Below, piece after piece: positions 15,312-24,896 of a stretch of DNA of 46,381 nt. Position numbers and translations under genes: made by a program. This DNA is from Lachnospiraceae bacterium (GTDB lineage Bacteria > Bacillota > Clostridia > Lachnospirales > Lachnospiraceae). Under the pieces are notes generated by a model that worked only from the letters and a program-made list of their open reading frames with translations, was not told the origin of the DNA and ran no database searches. The DNA lies in NCBI GenBank assembly GCA_024692955.1, contig JAILLW010000112.1, forward strand, positions 1-46,381. The letters are read 5' to 3'. The first letter of the stretch is position 1, and the number at the start of each line of letters is the position of its first letter.

Positions 15312-16670
15312 ATGAAAACATCATTTTTCCGGTACGACAAAAAGAATATCCGCATCACACTGGATATGGCCTGGCCGGCGATCCTGGAATCCTTCTTCGT
15401 AGCGCTTGCGGGCCTTATCGATTCCTATATGGTGAGTACCCTGGGGCCGTATGCCGTGGCGGCGGTGGGGATCACGACCCAGCCGAAATTCATGGGCTTT
15501 GCCCTCTTTTTCGCAACGAATATCGCGGTGTCCGCCCTGGTGGCGAGGAGAAGGGGAGAGGAGAAAAAGGATGAGGCGAACCGGATCCTTATGACCGCCG
15601 TCCTTTTCGTGACGCTTGCCGCGGTCCTGATCAGTACGGTCTTTGTAACGGCAGCATCGCCCATCATCCGCCTGTGCGGATCCGCTCCGGATACCCATGA
15701 TGCCGCCGTGACCTATATGCGGATCATAATGGGAGGCATGATCTTCAACTGCCTCCAGATGGTGATCAACTCCGCGCAGAGAGGCGCCGGAAATACGAGG
15801 ATCACCATGCGGACAAACGTAACCTCGAGTCTTGTCAATGTCCTCTTCAATTATCTGCTGATCAACGGGCACCTCGGCTTTCCGGCCCTCGGGATCACCG
15901 GAGCCGCGCTGGCAACGGTTCTCGGCACCGTGGTGGCTTTGGGAATGAGTATTGCCGCCCTTCTTAAAAAGGATCAGTTCGTATCGATCCCCTATATGCG
16001 GAAGGAGCGGCTGAGACCCCGTATGGAAGCCCTCGGGCAGATCATCCACCTGGGATACAGCGTATTCTTCGAACAGGTACTCATGCGTATCGGATTTGTG
16101 CTGACGGCGGTCATGGCTGCCGATCAGGGGACCTATGCCATGGCGGCGCATCAGGTCGGGATGAATATCATGGGACTGACGTTTTCCTTCGGCGACGGGC
16201 TTCAGGCAGCCGCAGTGGCCCTGATCGGACGGAGCCTCGGCGAGGGAGACGTGAAAAAGGCCAGAGAATTCGGCTCCATCTGCCGATTCTTTGCCGTAGT
16301 GATCGCCACCGTCCTCGTGCTGATCTACTTCTTCGGTGCAAGGCCCATGATGCGGCTCTTCTTTAAGGAACCGGAGATCGTGGAGATCGGGGTAAGGATC
16401 ATGCGCGTGATCCTGTTCGTGGTGGTATTTCAGGTGATCCAGGTGGTTTATATGGGCTGCCTCCGGGGCGCGGGAGACACCTTCTATACGGCAGTGGCCT
16501 CGATGATCAGCGTGACCGTGATAAGGACATTCTTCTCCTGGTTCTGCGGTTATGCGCTCGACTGGGGGATCATCGGGATCTGGCTCGGAGTCCTGGCGGA
16601 TCAGATCTCCCGCTTTACCTTCAGTTCCATCCGTTTCGGGCAGGGAAAATGGGTTAATATCAAGATATAG
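15312..16670 (+). CDS. MATE family efflux transporter (second)
   Basis: 452 residues with about twelve hydrophobic helices, of the MATE family. Typical elements are visible: MAWPAILESFFVALAGLIDSY at the first helix, and VNVLFNYLLINGHLGFPALG and ALATVLGTVV in the first half. It differs clearly in sequence from the MATE protein at 2242, so it is not a recent duplicate. The start codon has no Shine-Dalgarno sequence and sits almost at the predicted transcription start, so the mRNA may be leaderless. A later Met (residue 19) has no better ribosome site. The antiporter gene follows 26 bases later with its own strong ribosome site, so the two are likely cotranscribed. Substrate unknown. Confidence 0.92.
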   Translation: MKTSFFRYDKKNIRITLDMAWPAILESFFVALAGLIDSYMVSTLGPYAVAAVGITTQPKFMGFALFFATNIAVSALVARRRGEEKKDEANRILMTAVLFVTLAAVLISTVFVTAASPIIRLCGSAPDTHDAAVTYMRIIMGGMIFNCLQMVINSAQRGAGNTRITMRTNVTSSLVNVLFNYLLINGHLGFPALGITGAALATVLGTVVALGMSIAALLKKDQFVSIPYMRKERLRPRMEALGQIIHLGYSVFFEQVLMRIGFVLTAVMAADQGTYAMAAHQVGMNIMGLTFSFGDGLQAAAVALIGRSLGEGDVKKAREFGSICRFFAVVIATVLVLIYFFGARPMMRLFFKEPEIVEIGVRIMRVILFVVVFQVIQVVYMGCLRGAGDTFYTAVASMISVTVIRTFFSWFCGYALDWGIIGIWLGVLADQISRFTFSSIRFGQGKWVNIKI

Positions 16671-16696
16671 AATTCGCTAAAGGAGGATTTAACAAA

Positions 16697-17743
16697 ATGA
16701 TTGCAGCTGTTATTTATTTTGCCATCGGCCTGGTTCTGCTGATCAAAGGCGGTGACTGGTTCGTGGATGGTGCGACGGGGATCGCGAAACGGTTTCATGT
16801 ACCAGATCTTCTCATCGGCGCCACGGTGGTATCCATCGGCACCACATTGCCGGAAGTCATGGTTTCGGCCACTTCGGCGGTGCAGGGCGCAAGTGCCATC
16901 GCCTACGGAAATGCCATCGGGTCCGTTATCTGCAACACCGCGCTGATCGCGGCGCTTACGGTGGCGATCCGGCCGACGGATGTGCCGAAAAAGACATTAA
17001 TAACACCTGTAATTTTCTTTTTCTCAGCGGCGGCTTTTTATGCCGGGATCGCTTATATTACCGGCTATTTCAATAGAATAACGGGCGCTATATTACTTGG
17101 CATATTCGTTGCCTACATGATCCTCCTCATCAGGCAGGCCATCGCTCAGATGAAAGAACAGAAGGAAGAGGTTCAGACCTTCCGGAACGAAGCAACCGGA
17201 GCCGAGATTCAGGCGATGCCCGGAGCCATGATCCCGGAGCATGCGAAAGCCAAAGAAGAAGAACCGGGCACCAAAGCCCTTCTTAAGGAAATCTTCCTCA
17301 TCGTGATCGGCGCGGCACTCATAGCCATCGGGGCAAACCTCCTTGTAAATAACGGAACGATCATCGCGGAGGGGCTGGGAGTACCGCAGTCCGTGATCGC
17401 GGTGACCTTCGTGGCGCTCGGCACCTCCCTTCCGGAACTGGTGACCGCCATCGTATCCCTCGCGAAGGGACACGGCGCGCTCTCCCTCGGAAACGTGATC
17501 GGCGCGAACCTCTTTAACCTGGTACTGGTAAGCGGAATGGCGATGACCTTGAAACCTTTCCGGATCCCGGTGGAAAAGACCGTCGCAGGTATGAATGCTT
17601 CCCTGGCTGTGGATATTCCGGTCATGCTCGCGGTGATGATCATTCTTACGATCCCTACCCTGATCCGGGGGAAACTGAGCAGGATCCAGGGATTTTTACT
17701 GCTTCTTATCTACGCGGCCTACTGTGTCTTCCAGTTCGCCTGA
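16697..17743 (+). CDS. Calcium/sodium antiporter (CaCA family, YrbG-like)
   Basis: 348 residues and about ten membrane helices. The two inverted alpha-repeats of the CaCA family are evident: GTTLPEVMVSATSAV around residues 52-66 and GTSLPELVTAIVS near 235-247. Each carries the acidic residue that binds the cation. Between the halves is a hydrophilic cytoplasmic loop (~150-195, rich in Lys and Glu). Such proteins exchange Ca2+ for Na+ or H+ across the cell membrane. AAAGGAGG lies a few bases before the ATG. It follows the MATE gene in the same direction. Confidence 0.93.
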   Translation: MIAAVIYFAIGLVLLIKGGDWFVDGATGIAKRFHVPDLLIGATVVSIGTTLPEVMVSATSAVQGASAIAYGNAIGSVICNTALIAALTVAIRPTDVPKKTLITPVIFFFSAAAFYAGIAYITGYFNRITGAILLGIFVAYMILLIRQAIAQMKEQKEEVQTFRNEATGAEIQAMPGAMIPEHAKAKEEEPGTKALLKEIFLIVIGAALIAIGANLLVNNGTIIAEGLGVPQSVIAVTFVALGTSLPELVTAIVSLAKGHGALSLGNVIGANLFNLVLVSGMAMTLKPFRIPVEKTVAGMNASLAVDIPVMLAVMIILTIPTLIRGKLSRIQGFLLLLIYAAYCVFQFA

Positions 17744-17778
17744 TCCGGAATAAAGTTTGGAGATAATGGAACTGCCTC

Positions 17779-17807
17779 TTGCATTTCCCCGCGGAATCCT
17801 GTATATT
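17779..17807 (+). promoter_or_regulatory. Promoter of the regulator/phosphorylase operon
   Basis: TTGCAT, 17-base spacer, TATATT. Start of transcription is predicted near 17814, inside the operator listed next. Confidence 0.82.
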
Positions 17808-17813
17808 AAAGTA

Positions 17814-17831
17814 TTGGAAATCGTTTTCCAA
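17814..17831 (+). promoter_or_regulatory. LacI-type operator, perfect inverted repeat
   Basis: TTGGAAA, four bases (TCGT), TTTCCAA. It has a central CG and the AAxCG-type half-sites common to LacI-family operators. It covers the predicted transcription start, so binding should block transcription. The regulator encoded next is the likely ligand (autoregulation, inference). Confidence 0.75.
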
Positions 17832-17865
17832 CCGATGCGGATCTCCGCCGTGAAAGGAGGCTTCG

Positions 17866-18855
17866 ATGGTTTCGATCAAGGATGTGGCAAGACACGCGGG
17901 TGTTGCTGCCTCGACCGTCTCGAAAGTTATTAATCATTATCCGAATGTAAGCAGGGCGACAAAGGAGAAAGTCGAAAAAGCGGTAAAGGAACTGAATTTC
18001 GTTCCGAATTCCGTGGCTGCGGCTCTTTCGTCCAAGCATACCTCAAGGGTGGCGCTGATCGTGAATCTCAACGTGGAAGCGCAGGCCGTAGATGAGATCG
18101 ACATGCGCTATATATCGGGCGCGATCAACAAGGCAATGGAACTCGGGATCGATGTGATCACCCTGTTCTTTTTCATGCTGCGGGGCAAATCCTCCGAGGA
18201 GATCACACGCTACCTGAAATCCCAGAGCATTACGGGCATCATCATCTACGGGCTGTCCAAAGAGGATTATGTGCTGCACGATCTCATCGCGGAACAGAAT
18301 TTCAAATTCGTGGTGATCGACGCGCCTCTTATGAACGAACAGACCTCCTGCGTATCCATTGACCACACGAGCGGACAGTACGATGTGGCCAAAAAGACCA
18401 TCCTTGAGAACGAGGGCGACAAGGTTCTTTATATTGCAGGCAAGAAGAACGGCTATGTAACCTTCGAGCGGATCGACGGGATGAAAAAACTGGCGGAGGA
18501 GATGGATCTGAAGCTGGACATCCGCTTCGGCGAATTTTCGGAGCTGGAGGCAAGGAAGATCACCCTCGAACACGGAGAAGAAAACAATATCATAGTCTGC
18601 GCCTCGGATCTTATGGCCATAGGCGCGGCAAAGGCATTGAACGAGATGGATATCTTCCGCCCGGTCTGCGGTTTTGACGGGGCAATGCTCATGGGCTATG
18701 TGGGCTGGAAGATCAACAGCGTCCGGCAGGATTTCTCGGGGCTTTCGGCGAAAGCGATGGAGGAGCTCTATACGCTGCTTAACGGCGGAAAGGGCCGGAT
18801 GGTCTGCATGCCTTATACACTGGTACAGATCGATTATATGGACGTCCTGATCTGA
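17866..18855 (+). CDS. LacI-family transcriptional regulator
   Basis: 329 residues. The N-terminal helix-turn-helix and hinge are classical (IKDVARHAGVAASTVSKVIN, then VSRATKEKV and the hinge NSVAAALSS). A periplasmic-binding-protein-like sugar-sensing domain follows from ~residue 58 to the end. A ribosome site (AAAGGAGG) precedes the ATG. The gene lies 21 bases before the glycogen phosphorylase gene, so it most likely controls use of glycogen or malto-oligosaccharides and senses a related sugar, as MalR-type members do (inference). An inverted repeat over the transcription start points to autoregulation. No sugar transporter is nearby, so the ligand may be internal. Confidence 0.93.
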   Translation: MVSIKDVARHAGVAASTVSKVINHYPNVSRATKEKVEKAVKELNFVPNSVAAALSSKHTSRVALIVNLNVEAQAVDEIDMRYISGAINKAMELGIDVITLFFFMLRGKSSEEITRYLKSQSITGIIIYGLSKEDYVLHDLIAEQNFKFVVIDAPLMNEQTSCVSIDHTSGQYDVAKKTILENEGDKVLYIAGKKNGYVTFERIDGMKKLAEEMDLKLDIRFGEFSELEARKITLEHGEENNIIVCASDLMAIGAAKALNEMDIFRPVCGFDGAMLMGYVGWKINSVRQDFSGLSAKAMEELYTLLNGGKGRMVCMPYTLVQIDYMDVLI

Positions 18856-18876
18856 CATGGAAAAGGAGAATTCATA

Positions 18877-21183
18877 ATGGCGGAATCAAATCTGAAAAAA
18901 GACATTCTTGCTCTGAATGCGAAGGATCAGCTGCACGAGATCGCGAAGGAACTCTTCGGGCGGGAGCTGCGTGATCTTTCGGATGAAGAGACGCTCTTTG
19001 TCGTAATGACCTTCGCGAAGCGGATCATGAAGGTGTCGGATTCCAATACCGGAAAGAAAAAGGTCTTCTATATCTCGGCGGAGTTCCTGATCGGCAGGCT
19101 CCTTACGAATAATCTTATCAATCTCGGCCTCTATGACCAGATCGACAGGATCCTCGGAGAGTACGGAAAGAGCATCGCGGCCCTTGAGGATCTCGAGCCG
19201 GAGCCGTCTCTGGGGAACGGGGGTCTCGGAAGGCTGGCGGCCTGCTTTCTCGATTCCATCGCGACTCTGGGACTTCCCGGGGAGGGGATCGGCCTGAACT
19301 ACCATTACGGTCTTTTTAAACAGGTATTCAGGGATCATCTTCAGTGCGCCGAAAAGAATAACTGGATCGGTCAATACAGCTGGCTTACAAAGACGGATGT
19401 CACATTTGATGTATATTTCGGAAAGAAAAAGGTAACTTCCCGCCTCTATGACATTGACGTGGCGGGCTATGACAACGGTGTGAACAAACTGAGGCTTTTT
19501 GACATCGAATCGGTGGATGAAAGCATTGTAAAGGAGGGCATCCTCTTTGATAAGGAAAAGATCGAAAAGAACCTGACTCTTTTCCTTTATCCGGATGATT
19601 CGGATGAGGCGGGCAATCTCCTCCGGATCTATCAGCAGTATTTTCTGGTGAGCAGCGCGGCCCAGCTCATCCTCCGCGAGATGAAAAACCGGAAATACGA
19701 TCTTCGGAAGCTCTACGATTTTGCCGTGATCCAGATAAACGATACCCATCCGACCATGATCATTCCGGAACTGATCCGGATCCTGGTGGAGGACAAGGCC
19801 TTCACGATGGATGAAGCCATCGAGGTGGTATCGAAGACCTGCGCCTACACGAATCATACGATCCTGGCCGAGGCTCTCGAAAAATGGCCTCTGAAATATC
19901 TTGAGAAAGTGGTTCCCCAGCTGGTGCCTTACATTAAGGAGCTTGATAAGCGGGCAGCAGCGAAATACAAGGATCCCGAGGTGAGGATCATCGATAAGGA
20001 CAAGCGCGTACATATGGCCCATATCGATATCCATTACGGATTTTCCGTAAACGGTGTCGCGGCGATCCATACCGGGATCCTGAAGGAGACGGAGCTTAAT
20101 CATTTCTACCGGATCTATCCGGAGAAGTTCAATAACAAGACCAACGGGATCACCTTCCGAAGGTGGCTGCTCTCCTGCAACAGGGAGCTGGCCGGCTTTC
20201 TTTCGGAGACCATCGGGGACGGGTACAAACGTGACGCGAACCAGCTCGAAAAGCTTCTCGAGTTTCGAAATGAGGAGAAGGTTCTGAACCGGCTGGCGGA
20301 GATTAAATACCATCACAAACAGGAACTTTCCGCCTATATTAAGGAACACGAAGGAGTAATATTAAATCCCGATTCAATTTTTGACATTCAGATCAAGCGG
20401 CTTCATGAATACAAGCGGCAGCAGATGAACGCTTTATACATCATCCACAGGTATCTGGAGATCAAAGAGGGCAAAAAGCCCGCAAGGCCCGTCTCCTTCA
20501 TCTTCGGAGCCAAGGCGGCGCCCGCCTATGTGATCGCCCGGGATATCATCCATCTCATTCTTGTCCTTCAGGATATCGTCAATTCGGATCCCGATGTGAG
20601 CCCTTATATGAAGGTGGTGATGGTGGAGAATTATAATGTAAGCTATGCGGAGAAACTGATCCCCGCCTGTGATATCTCCGAGCAGATCTCGCTTGCTTCC
20701 AAGGAGGCCTCCGGCACAGGCAATATGAAGTTTATGCTGAACGGGGCCGTGACTCTGGGAACGGCGGACGGCGCGAACGTTGAGATCCATGAACTGGTGG
20801 GAGACGAGAACATCTATATGTTCGGCGCGAAGTCGGATGAGGTGATCCGGCACTATAAGGAAGCGGATTACGATCCCATGGAATACTATAAAAAATCACC
20901 TGTTATTAAAAGAGCCGTGGACTTTATGGTCAGCAAACCCATGCTGAAGACCGGCCATAAGGAGAACCTGAACCGCCTGCACAAAGAGCTTCTCGGCAAG
21001 GACTGGTTCATGACGCTCCTTGACTTTGAGGATTATATCCGCGTGAAGGACCGGATGATCGAAGATTACGAAGACCGGGCAAAATGGAAGAGAATGATGC
21101 TTGTCAACATCGCGAAAGCGGGCTTCTTCTCCTCCGACCGGACGATCCGCGAATATAATGAGGATATATGGAAGCTGAACTGA
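18877..21183 (+). CDS. glgP: Glycogen/starch/maltodextrin phosphorylase
   Basis: 768 residues, within the usual length of bacterial glycogen phosphorylases. It releases glucose-1-phosphate from the ends of alpha-1,4-glucans using phosphate, with pyridoxal phosphate as cofactor. The cofactor-site motif [14 protein letters not shown] is intact, with the PLP lysine at residue 618. The active-site stretch [17 protein letters not shown] and the segment [11 protein letters not shown] in the form [13 protein letters not shown] are also present. The ribosome site AAAAGGAG lies 9 bases before the ATG. It is cotranscribed with the LacI-type regulator upstream and not with glycogen synthesis genes, so it could serve glycogen breakdown or imported maltodextrins (malP role). 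The next gene appears to have its own promoter. Confidence 0.97.
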   Translation: MAESNLKKDILALNAKDQLHEIAKELFGRELRDLSDEETLFVVMTFAKRIMKVSDSNTGKKKVFYISAEFLIGRLLTNNLINLGLYDQIDRILGEYGKSIAALEDLEPEPSLGNGGLGRLAACFLDSIATLGLPGEGIGLNYHYGLFKQVFRDHLQCAEKNNWIGQYSWLTKTDVTFDVYFGKKKVTSRLYDIDVAGYDNGVNKLRLFDIESVDESIVKEGILFDKEKIEKNLTLFLYPDDSDEAGNLLRIYQQYFLVSSAAQLILREMKNRKYDLRKLYDFAVIQINDTHPTMIIPELIRILVEDKAFTMDEAIEVVSKTCAYTNHTILAEALEKWPLKYLEKVVPQLVPYIKELDKRAAAKYKDPEVRIIDKDKRVHMAHIDIHYGFSVNGVAAIHTGILKETELNHFYRIYPEKFNNKTNGITFRRWLLSCNRELAGFLSETIGDGYKRDANQLEKLLEFRNEEKVLNRLAEIKYHHKQELSAYIKEHEGVILNPDSIFDIQIKRLHEYKRQQMNALYIIHRYLEIKEGKKPARPVSFIFGAKAAPAYVIARDIIHLILVLQDIVNSDPDVSPYMKVVMVENYNVSYAEKLIPACDISEQISLASKEASGTGNMKFMLNGAVTLGTADGANVEIHELVGDENIYMFGAKSDEVIRHYKEADYDPMEYYKKSPVIKRAVDFMVSKPMLKTGHKENLNRLHKELLGKDWFMTLLDFEDYIRVKDRMIEDYEDRAKWKRMMLVNIAKAGFFSSDRTIREYNEDIWKLN

Positions 21184-21188
21184 ATTTA

Positions 21189-21197
21189 TGATATACT
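21189..21197 (+). promoter_or_regulatory. Extended -10 promoter, leaderless position
   Basis: TGATATACT ends 6 bases before the ATG at 21204, so transcription is expected to begin at or next to the start codon. The same nine-base motif precedes the MATE gene at 15312. Confidence 0.65.
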
Positions 21198-21203
21198 TCT
21201 CTT

Positions 21204-22064
21204 ATGAAAAGGATTTTTGATGATTATGTGAAAAGAAGGACCGCCGAAGAACTCCATTCGCGGTCCTCTTTGCATAGAACCTTCTATATTCTCATCCCGA
21301 TCCTCATCTACTATCTTCTCGGGGATGTGGTGGATATTGCCCTATGGGCGCTCATCAATGCCATTGTGGCGGATTCGGAGACCAAAAAGGCTTTTGTCGC
21401 GGTACATGCTTCCGATTTCGGAGCCCTGATCTACGGAGTCTCGGCGATCTTTTTTATTCTGATCCTCAGCCGGATGGCAAAGGAAGAGATCCTTTACGTA
21501 AACAAGGAAGAAAACCCGAAAAAGATGGGCTTTAGGGACTATGTGGAGTACGCGGTGGCGGGCTTTTCCTCGGCGCTCTTTCTCAATATGCTTTTCCGCA
21601 TCCTCAGGATCACGGAGCTTTCCGGGCGCTTTTCCGAGACCTTCGAGACCCAGCGGAGCGTGACTTTTTCACTGGGGATCCTGATCTACGCATTCGTCTC
21701 CCCGGTGACGGAGGAGATCCTCTTCCGGGGGATCGTATACAACCGGATGCGCCGCCTTTTCCCGGTCCGGGTGGCCGTGATCGTTACCTCGCTGCTCTTC
21801 GGCGTATTTCACGGGAATCCGGTCCAGGGGATCTACGGGGCCCTGATGGGTCTTCTGATCACATATGCCTACGAAAAAACGAGGAATTTCACGGTTCCGG
21901 TACTCATTCACATCGCGGCGAACGTGATCGTCTACTCCCTTACCTACAATGATATACTCGGGGCAATGAGCATGCCCGTATTCCTTACGATCCTCATTCT
22001 TCTCGGTGCGGTGTTCGCGCTTTCAATCTATCGGCTGTTTATCGGAAATAAGGAATGGAAATAA
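21204..22064 (+). CDS. CPBP (CAAX-type) intramembrane glutamic protease family protein
   Basis: 286 residues with about eight hydrophobic segments. The family motifs are complete: EEILFR with Glu170, Glu171 and Arg175, then FGVFH with His203, and HIAAN with His236 and Asn240. Family members cleave or process membrane-bound substrates; in bacteria many are linked to peptide maturation or immunity, but others have unknown roles. No peptide biosynthesis gene adjoins it here. There is no Shine-Dalgarno sequence, and the promoter -10 lies 6 bases before the ATG. The end overlaps the next gene by ten bases, so the two may be coupled. Confidence 0.9.
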   Translation: MKRIFDDYVKRRTAEELHSRSSLHRTFYILIPILIYYLLGDVVDIALWALINAIVADSETKKAFVAVHASDFGALIYGVSAIFFILILSRMAKEEILYVNKEENPKKMGFRDYVEYAVAGFSSALFLNMLFRILRITELSGRFSETFETQRSVTFSLGILIYAFVSPVTEEILFRGIVYNRMRRLFPVRVAVIVTSLLFGVFHGNPVQGIYGALMGLLITYAYEKTRNFTVPVLIHIAANVIVYSLTYNDILGAMSMPVFLTILILLGAVFALSIYRLFIGNKEWK

Positions 22065-24643
22065 GAATCTCGGTCCGCACCCTGGTGGAGTTTCTGCTTC
22101 GGAACGGGGACATCGACAATCTGAAGAGCGGGGGCACAAAGGACGCCATGCTGGAAGGCGGAAGGATCCACCGGATGATCCAGAGGCGGATGGGACCCGA
22201 TTATCACGCGGAAGTCCCGCTCCGGCTGAGGATACCGTCCGGAGAATATGAGATCGTGCTGGAAGGACGCGCGGACGGGATCATTCTGGAAAATCTCTCC
22301 GATACCGTGATCCGGCCGCCTGAGATCAGCCTGAAAGACGGGGAGGAAGAGGGGGAGAGATATGCCCTGATCGTACCGGAGGAAGGGGAGCTTTTGAAGG
22401 ACGGGGAAGATCCCTTTTTCTTTCTTACCGTCACCGTCGACGAGATCAAGGGAACTTACCGGGATCTTTCGAAGATGAAGGAACCGGATCCGGTCCACCT
22501 GGCACAGGCCAAGTGCTATGCCTATATCTTTGCGGTTCAGAATTCCCTTTCCGGGATCCGGGTTCGTATGACCTACTGCCATATGGAGACGGAGGAACTG
22601 AAATATTTCCACTATGACTATACCTTTGACGAGATCCGGGAATGGTTTGAGATCCTGATCGGCGAATACCGGAAATGGGCGGAATTTGAGTTCCGGTGGA
22701 AGAATGCCCGCCAAAGGTCGATCCGTGCCATGGAATTTCCCTTTTCCTACCGGAAAGGGCAGAAAGATCTCGTTACCTATGTCTATCAGACGATCTACCA
22801 CGGAAGAAAGCTTTTCATAGAAGCGCCGACCGGCGTCGGAAAAACCATGGCCGCGCTTTTTCCTTCCATAAAGGCGATGGGAGAGGAACTGACGGGGAAG
22901 ATCTTCTATCTGACCGCCAGGACCATTACGAGGGAAGCTCCGGAACATGCGTTATCCATCCTTCGGGAGCGGGGGTTATCTTTCAAATCCGTGACGTTGA
23001 CCGCCAAGGAAAAGATCTGTTTTCAGGATGAGTGTGACTGCAACCCGAAAACCTGCCCTTACGCGAAGGGGCACTTCGATCGCGTAAATGACGCGCTTTA
23101 CGACGCGTTGACCAACCTGGACAATCTGAATCGGGAGGAAATTCTCCGCTGCGCACTGAAATATCAGGTGTGTCCTTTCGAGCTTTCTCTGGACTGTTCC
23201 CTTTTTACGGATATGGTCATCTGTGACTATAATTATCTCTTCGATCCCCACGCTTATCTCCGAAGATTTTTCACGGAGGGGATCCGGGGAGACTATGTAT
23301 TTCTGATCGATGAGGCCCATAATCTTGTGGAGCGGGGCCGTGATATGTACAGCGCGGAGCTCTTCAAGGACGGACTTCTGGCCATGAAGAAGACGGTGAA
23401 AGACCACAGCCTTAAAATAGCACATGCTATTGAATCCTGTAACAGGGAAATGCTGTCCCTGAAGAAGGATCTTGAGGGGGAAGAGAAGGAGCTCCATGTT
23501 TTTGAGGAAGAGGAGATCGCGCCCCTTGAAAGAAGACTCCTCCGGCTCTACTCACTGATCGAGGAGTATCTGGATGAGAAAGAGGACAGTCCCATCCGGA
23601 AGGAGCTTCTGAAATTCTGGTTCAATCTTTCCCATTTTCTGCAGATCGGCGAACTGCTTGACGAAAATTACGTGATCTACGGGGAAAACGCGGCGGGAGC
23701 GGGCTTCAGACTGAAGCTCTTCAACGTGAATCCTTCGCAGAACCTGAAGCTCTGTATGATGCGGGGAAGGTCGAGCATCCTGTTTTCCGCGACGCTCCTT
23801 CCGATCGATTACTTCAAAAAACTCCTCGGAGCCGAAGAGGGAGACTATGAGGTCTATGCGGAATCGGTCTTCGATCCGGAAAAGAGGGGACTCTATATCG
23901 CGAAGGATGTGACCAGCCGGTATACAAGGAGAGGCTATGACGAGTATTACAGGATCTCCTGTTACATCAGAGAGGTCACAAAGAGGCGGCCCGGAAACTA
24001 TCTTGTCTTTTTCCCTTCCTTCGCCTTTCTGAACGAAGTGGCCGCGATCTACCGGGAGGAATTCGGGGAAGAGGGGCTCATTGTCCAGACACAGACCATG
24101 AAAGAAAAGGAAAGGGAGGAATTCCTCCTTAAGTTTAAGGAACAGAGCAGGACCCTGGTGGGGATGTGCGTCCTGGGCGGGATCTTCAGCGAGGGGATCG
24201 ACCTTCGGAACGACAGTCTCATCGGAGCCCTTGTGGTGGGAACCGGGATCCCAATGGTCTGCGGAGAGAGGGAGCTTCTGAAATCCTATTTCGACAGGGA
24301 CGGGGTAAGCGGCTATGATTACGCCTACAAATTTCCGGGAATGAACAAGGTCATGCAGGCAGCCGGGCGGGTGATCCGTACGGAGGAGGATGTGGGCGTG
24401 GTGGCCCTTCTCGACGAGCGCTTTCTGCAGACCGGATACCTCCGGCTCTTCCCGAGAGAGTGGAGCAATTACCGGATCGTATCGAAGGAGACGGTTTCCG
24501 AAAAACTGGATAGCTTTTGGAAGGACCGGGGACTGAATGACATCATTCTGACGTCGCTGACGGACAATTCTGACACTGGTGTCATTGTGGATAACTTTGT
24601 GGAAAATGAGGATATTTCGCTTAAAAACGTGAAAAGATCGTAG
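22055..24643 (+). CDS. Fusion of a RecB/Cas4-like nuclease and a DinG/XPD-type helicase
   Basis: 862 residues. Residues 1-200 carry the PD-(D/E)XK motif set of the RecB/Cas4 type: His39, Asp74 (GRADGI), Glu130-x-Lys132 (DEIKGT) and Gln151-x3-Tyr155. Residues ~230-840 are a superfamily 2 helicase of the XPD/DinG branch. Walker A is PTGVGKTM (Lys263), and DEAH is at 419-422. Cysteines 322, 327, 329, 334 and 373 lie between them as an iron-sulfur cluster candidate. The late motif QAAGRVIRTEEDVG completes the set. It should unwind DNA 5'-3' and cut single strands, probably in repair. This architecture occurs in Clostridia, so the gene itself is not new. The start overlaps the CPBP gene; the ribosome site is weak. 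A terminator follows. Confidence 0.9.
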   Translation: MEIRISVRTLVEFLLRNGDIDNLKSGGTKDAMLEGGRIHRMIQRRMGPDYHAEVPLRLRIPSGEYEIVLEGRADGIILENLSDTVIRPPEISLKDGEEEGERYALIVPEEGELLKDGEDPFFFLTVTVDEIKGTYRDLSKMKEPDPVHLAQAKCYAYIFAVQNSLSGIRVRMTYCHMETEELKYFHYDYTFDEIREWFEILIGEYRKWAEFEFRWKNARQRSIRAMEFPFSYRKGQKDLVTYVYQTIYHGRKLFIEAPTGVGKTMAALFPSIKAMGEELTGKIFYLTARTITREAPEHALSILRERGLSFKSVTLTAKEKICFQDECDCNPKTCPYAKGHFDRVNDALYDALTNLDNLNREEILRCALKYQVCPFELSLDCSLFTDMVICDYNYLFDPHAYLRRFFTEGIRGDYVFLIDEAHNLVERGRDMYSAELFKDGLLAMKKTVKDHSLKIAHAIESCNREMLSLKKDLEGEEKELHVFEEEEIAPLERRLLRLYSLIEEYLDEKEDSPIRKELLKFWFNLSHFLQIGELLDENYVIYGENAAGAGFRLKLFNVNPSQNLKLCMMRGRSSILFSATLLPIDYFKKLLGAEEGDYEVYAESVFDPEKRGLYIAKDVTSRYTRRGYDEYYRISCYIREVTKRRPGNYLVFFPSFAFLNEVAAIYREEFGEEGLIVQTQTMKEKEREEFLLKFKEQSRTLVGMCVLGGIFSEGIDLRNDSLIGALVVGTGIPMVCGERELLKSYFDRDGVSGYDYAYKFPGMNKVMQAAGRVIRTEEDVGVVALLDERFLQTGYLRLFPREWSNYRIVSKETVSEKLDSFWKDRGLNDIILTSLTDNSDTGVIVDNFVENEDISLKNVKRS

Positions 24644-24790
24644 GAAATCCGGCCGGATCGGGGCAGATTTCGATGACGGAAAGATGAAAGAACCTCTTTT
24701 TTCGGTGGATAAGTTAAAAAACGTACTTTTCGTTGATTGACCCGGACGGTCAAAAATTCGCGTGCCGGTGCCGGTATTAAAATTTCATTA

Positions 24791-24823
24791 AAAAAAGGGC
24801 TGTTTCATTGTCAGCCCTTTTTT
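24791..24823 (+). terminator. Strong terminator after the helicase gene
   Basis: A 12-bp stem AAAAAAGGGCTG with CAGCCCTTTTTT and a 9-base loop. The T-run is part of the right arm, and the stem may work in both directions. It overlaps the -35 element of the next promoter. Confidence 0.9.
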
Positions 24824-24836
24824 GGATGTCTATAAT
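24808..24836 (+). promoter_or_regulatory. Promoter of the heterodimeric ABC exporter, nested in the terminator
   Basis: TTGTCA, 17-base spacer, TATAAT. The -35 lies in the loop and right arm of the terminator hairpin and the spacer covers its T-run. The leader would be ~55 bases, with GGGAGGAG before the ATG. Confidence 0.8.
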
Positions 24837-24896
24837 ATAAGAGATTTTTTGTTACTTATATGACAACCGGCGCAGGGGAATCCGGGAGGAGAGTAT

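Noticed and set aside
18886..20349. 487-codon minus-strand frame opposite glgP
   Set aside because: Shadow of the clear phosphorylase reading frame; no ribosome site and no recognisable domain.
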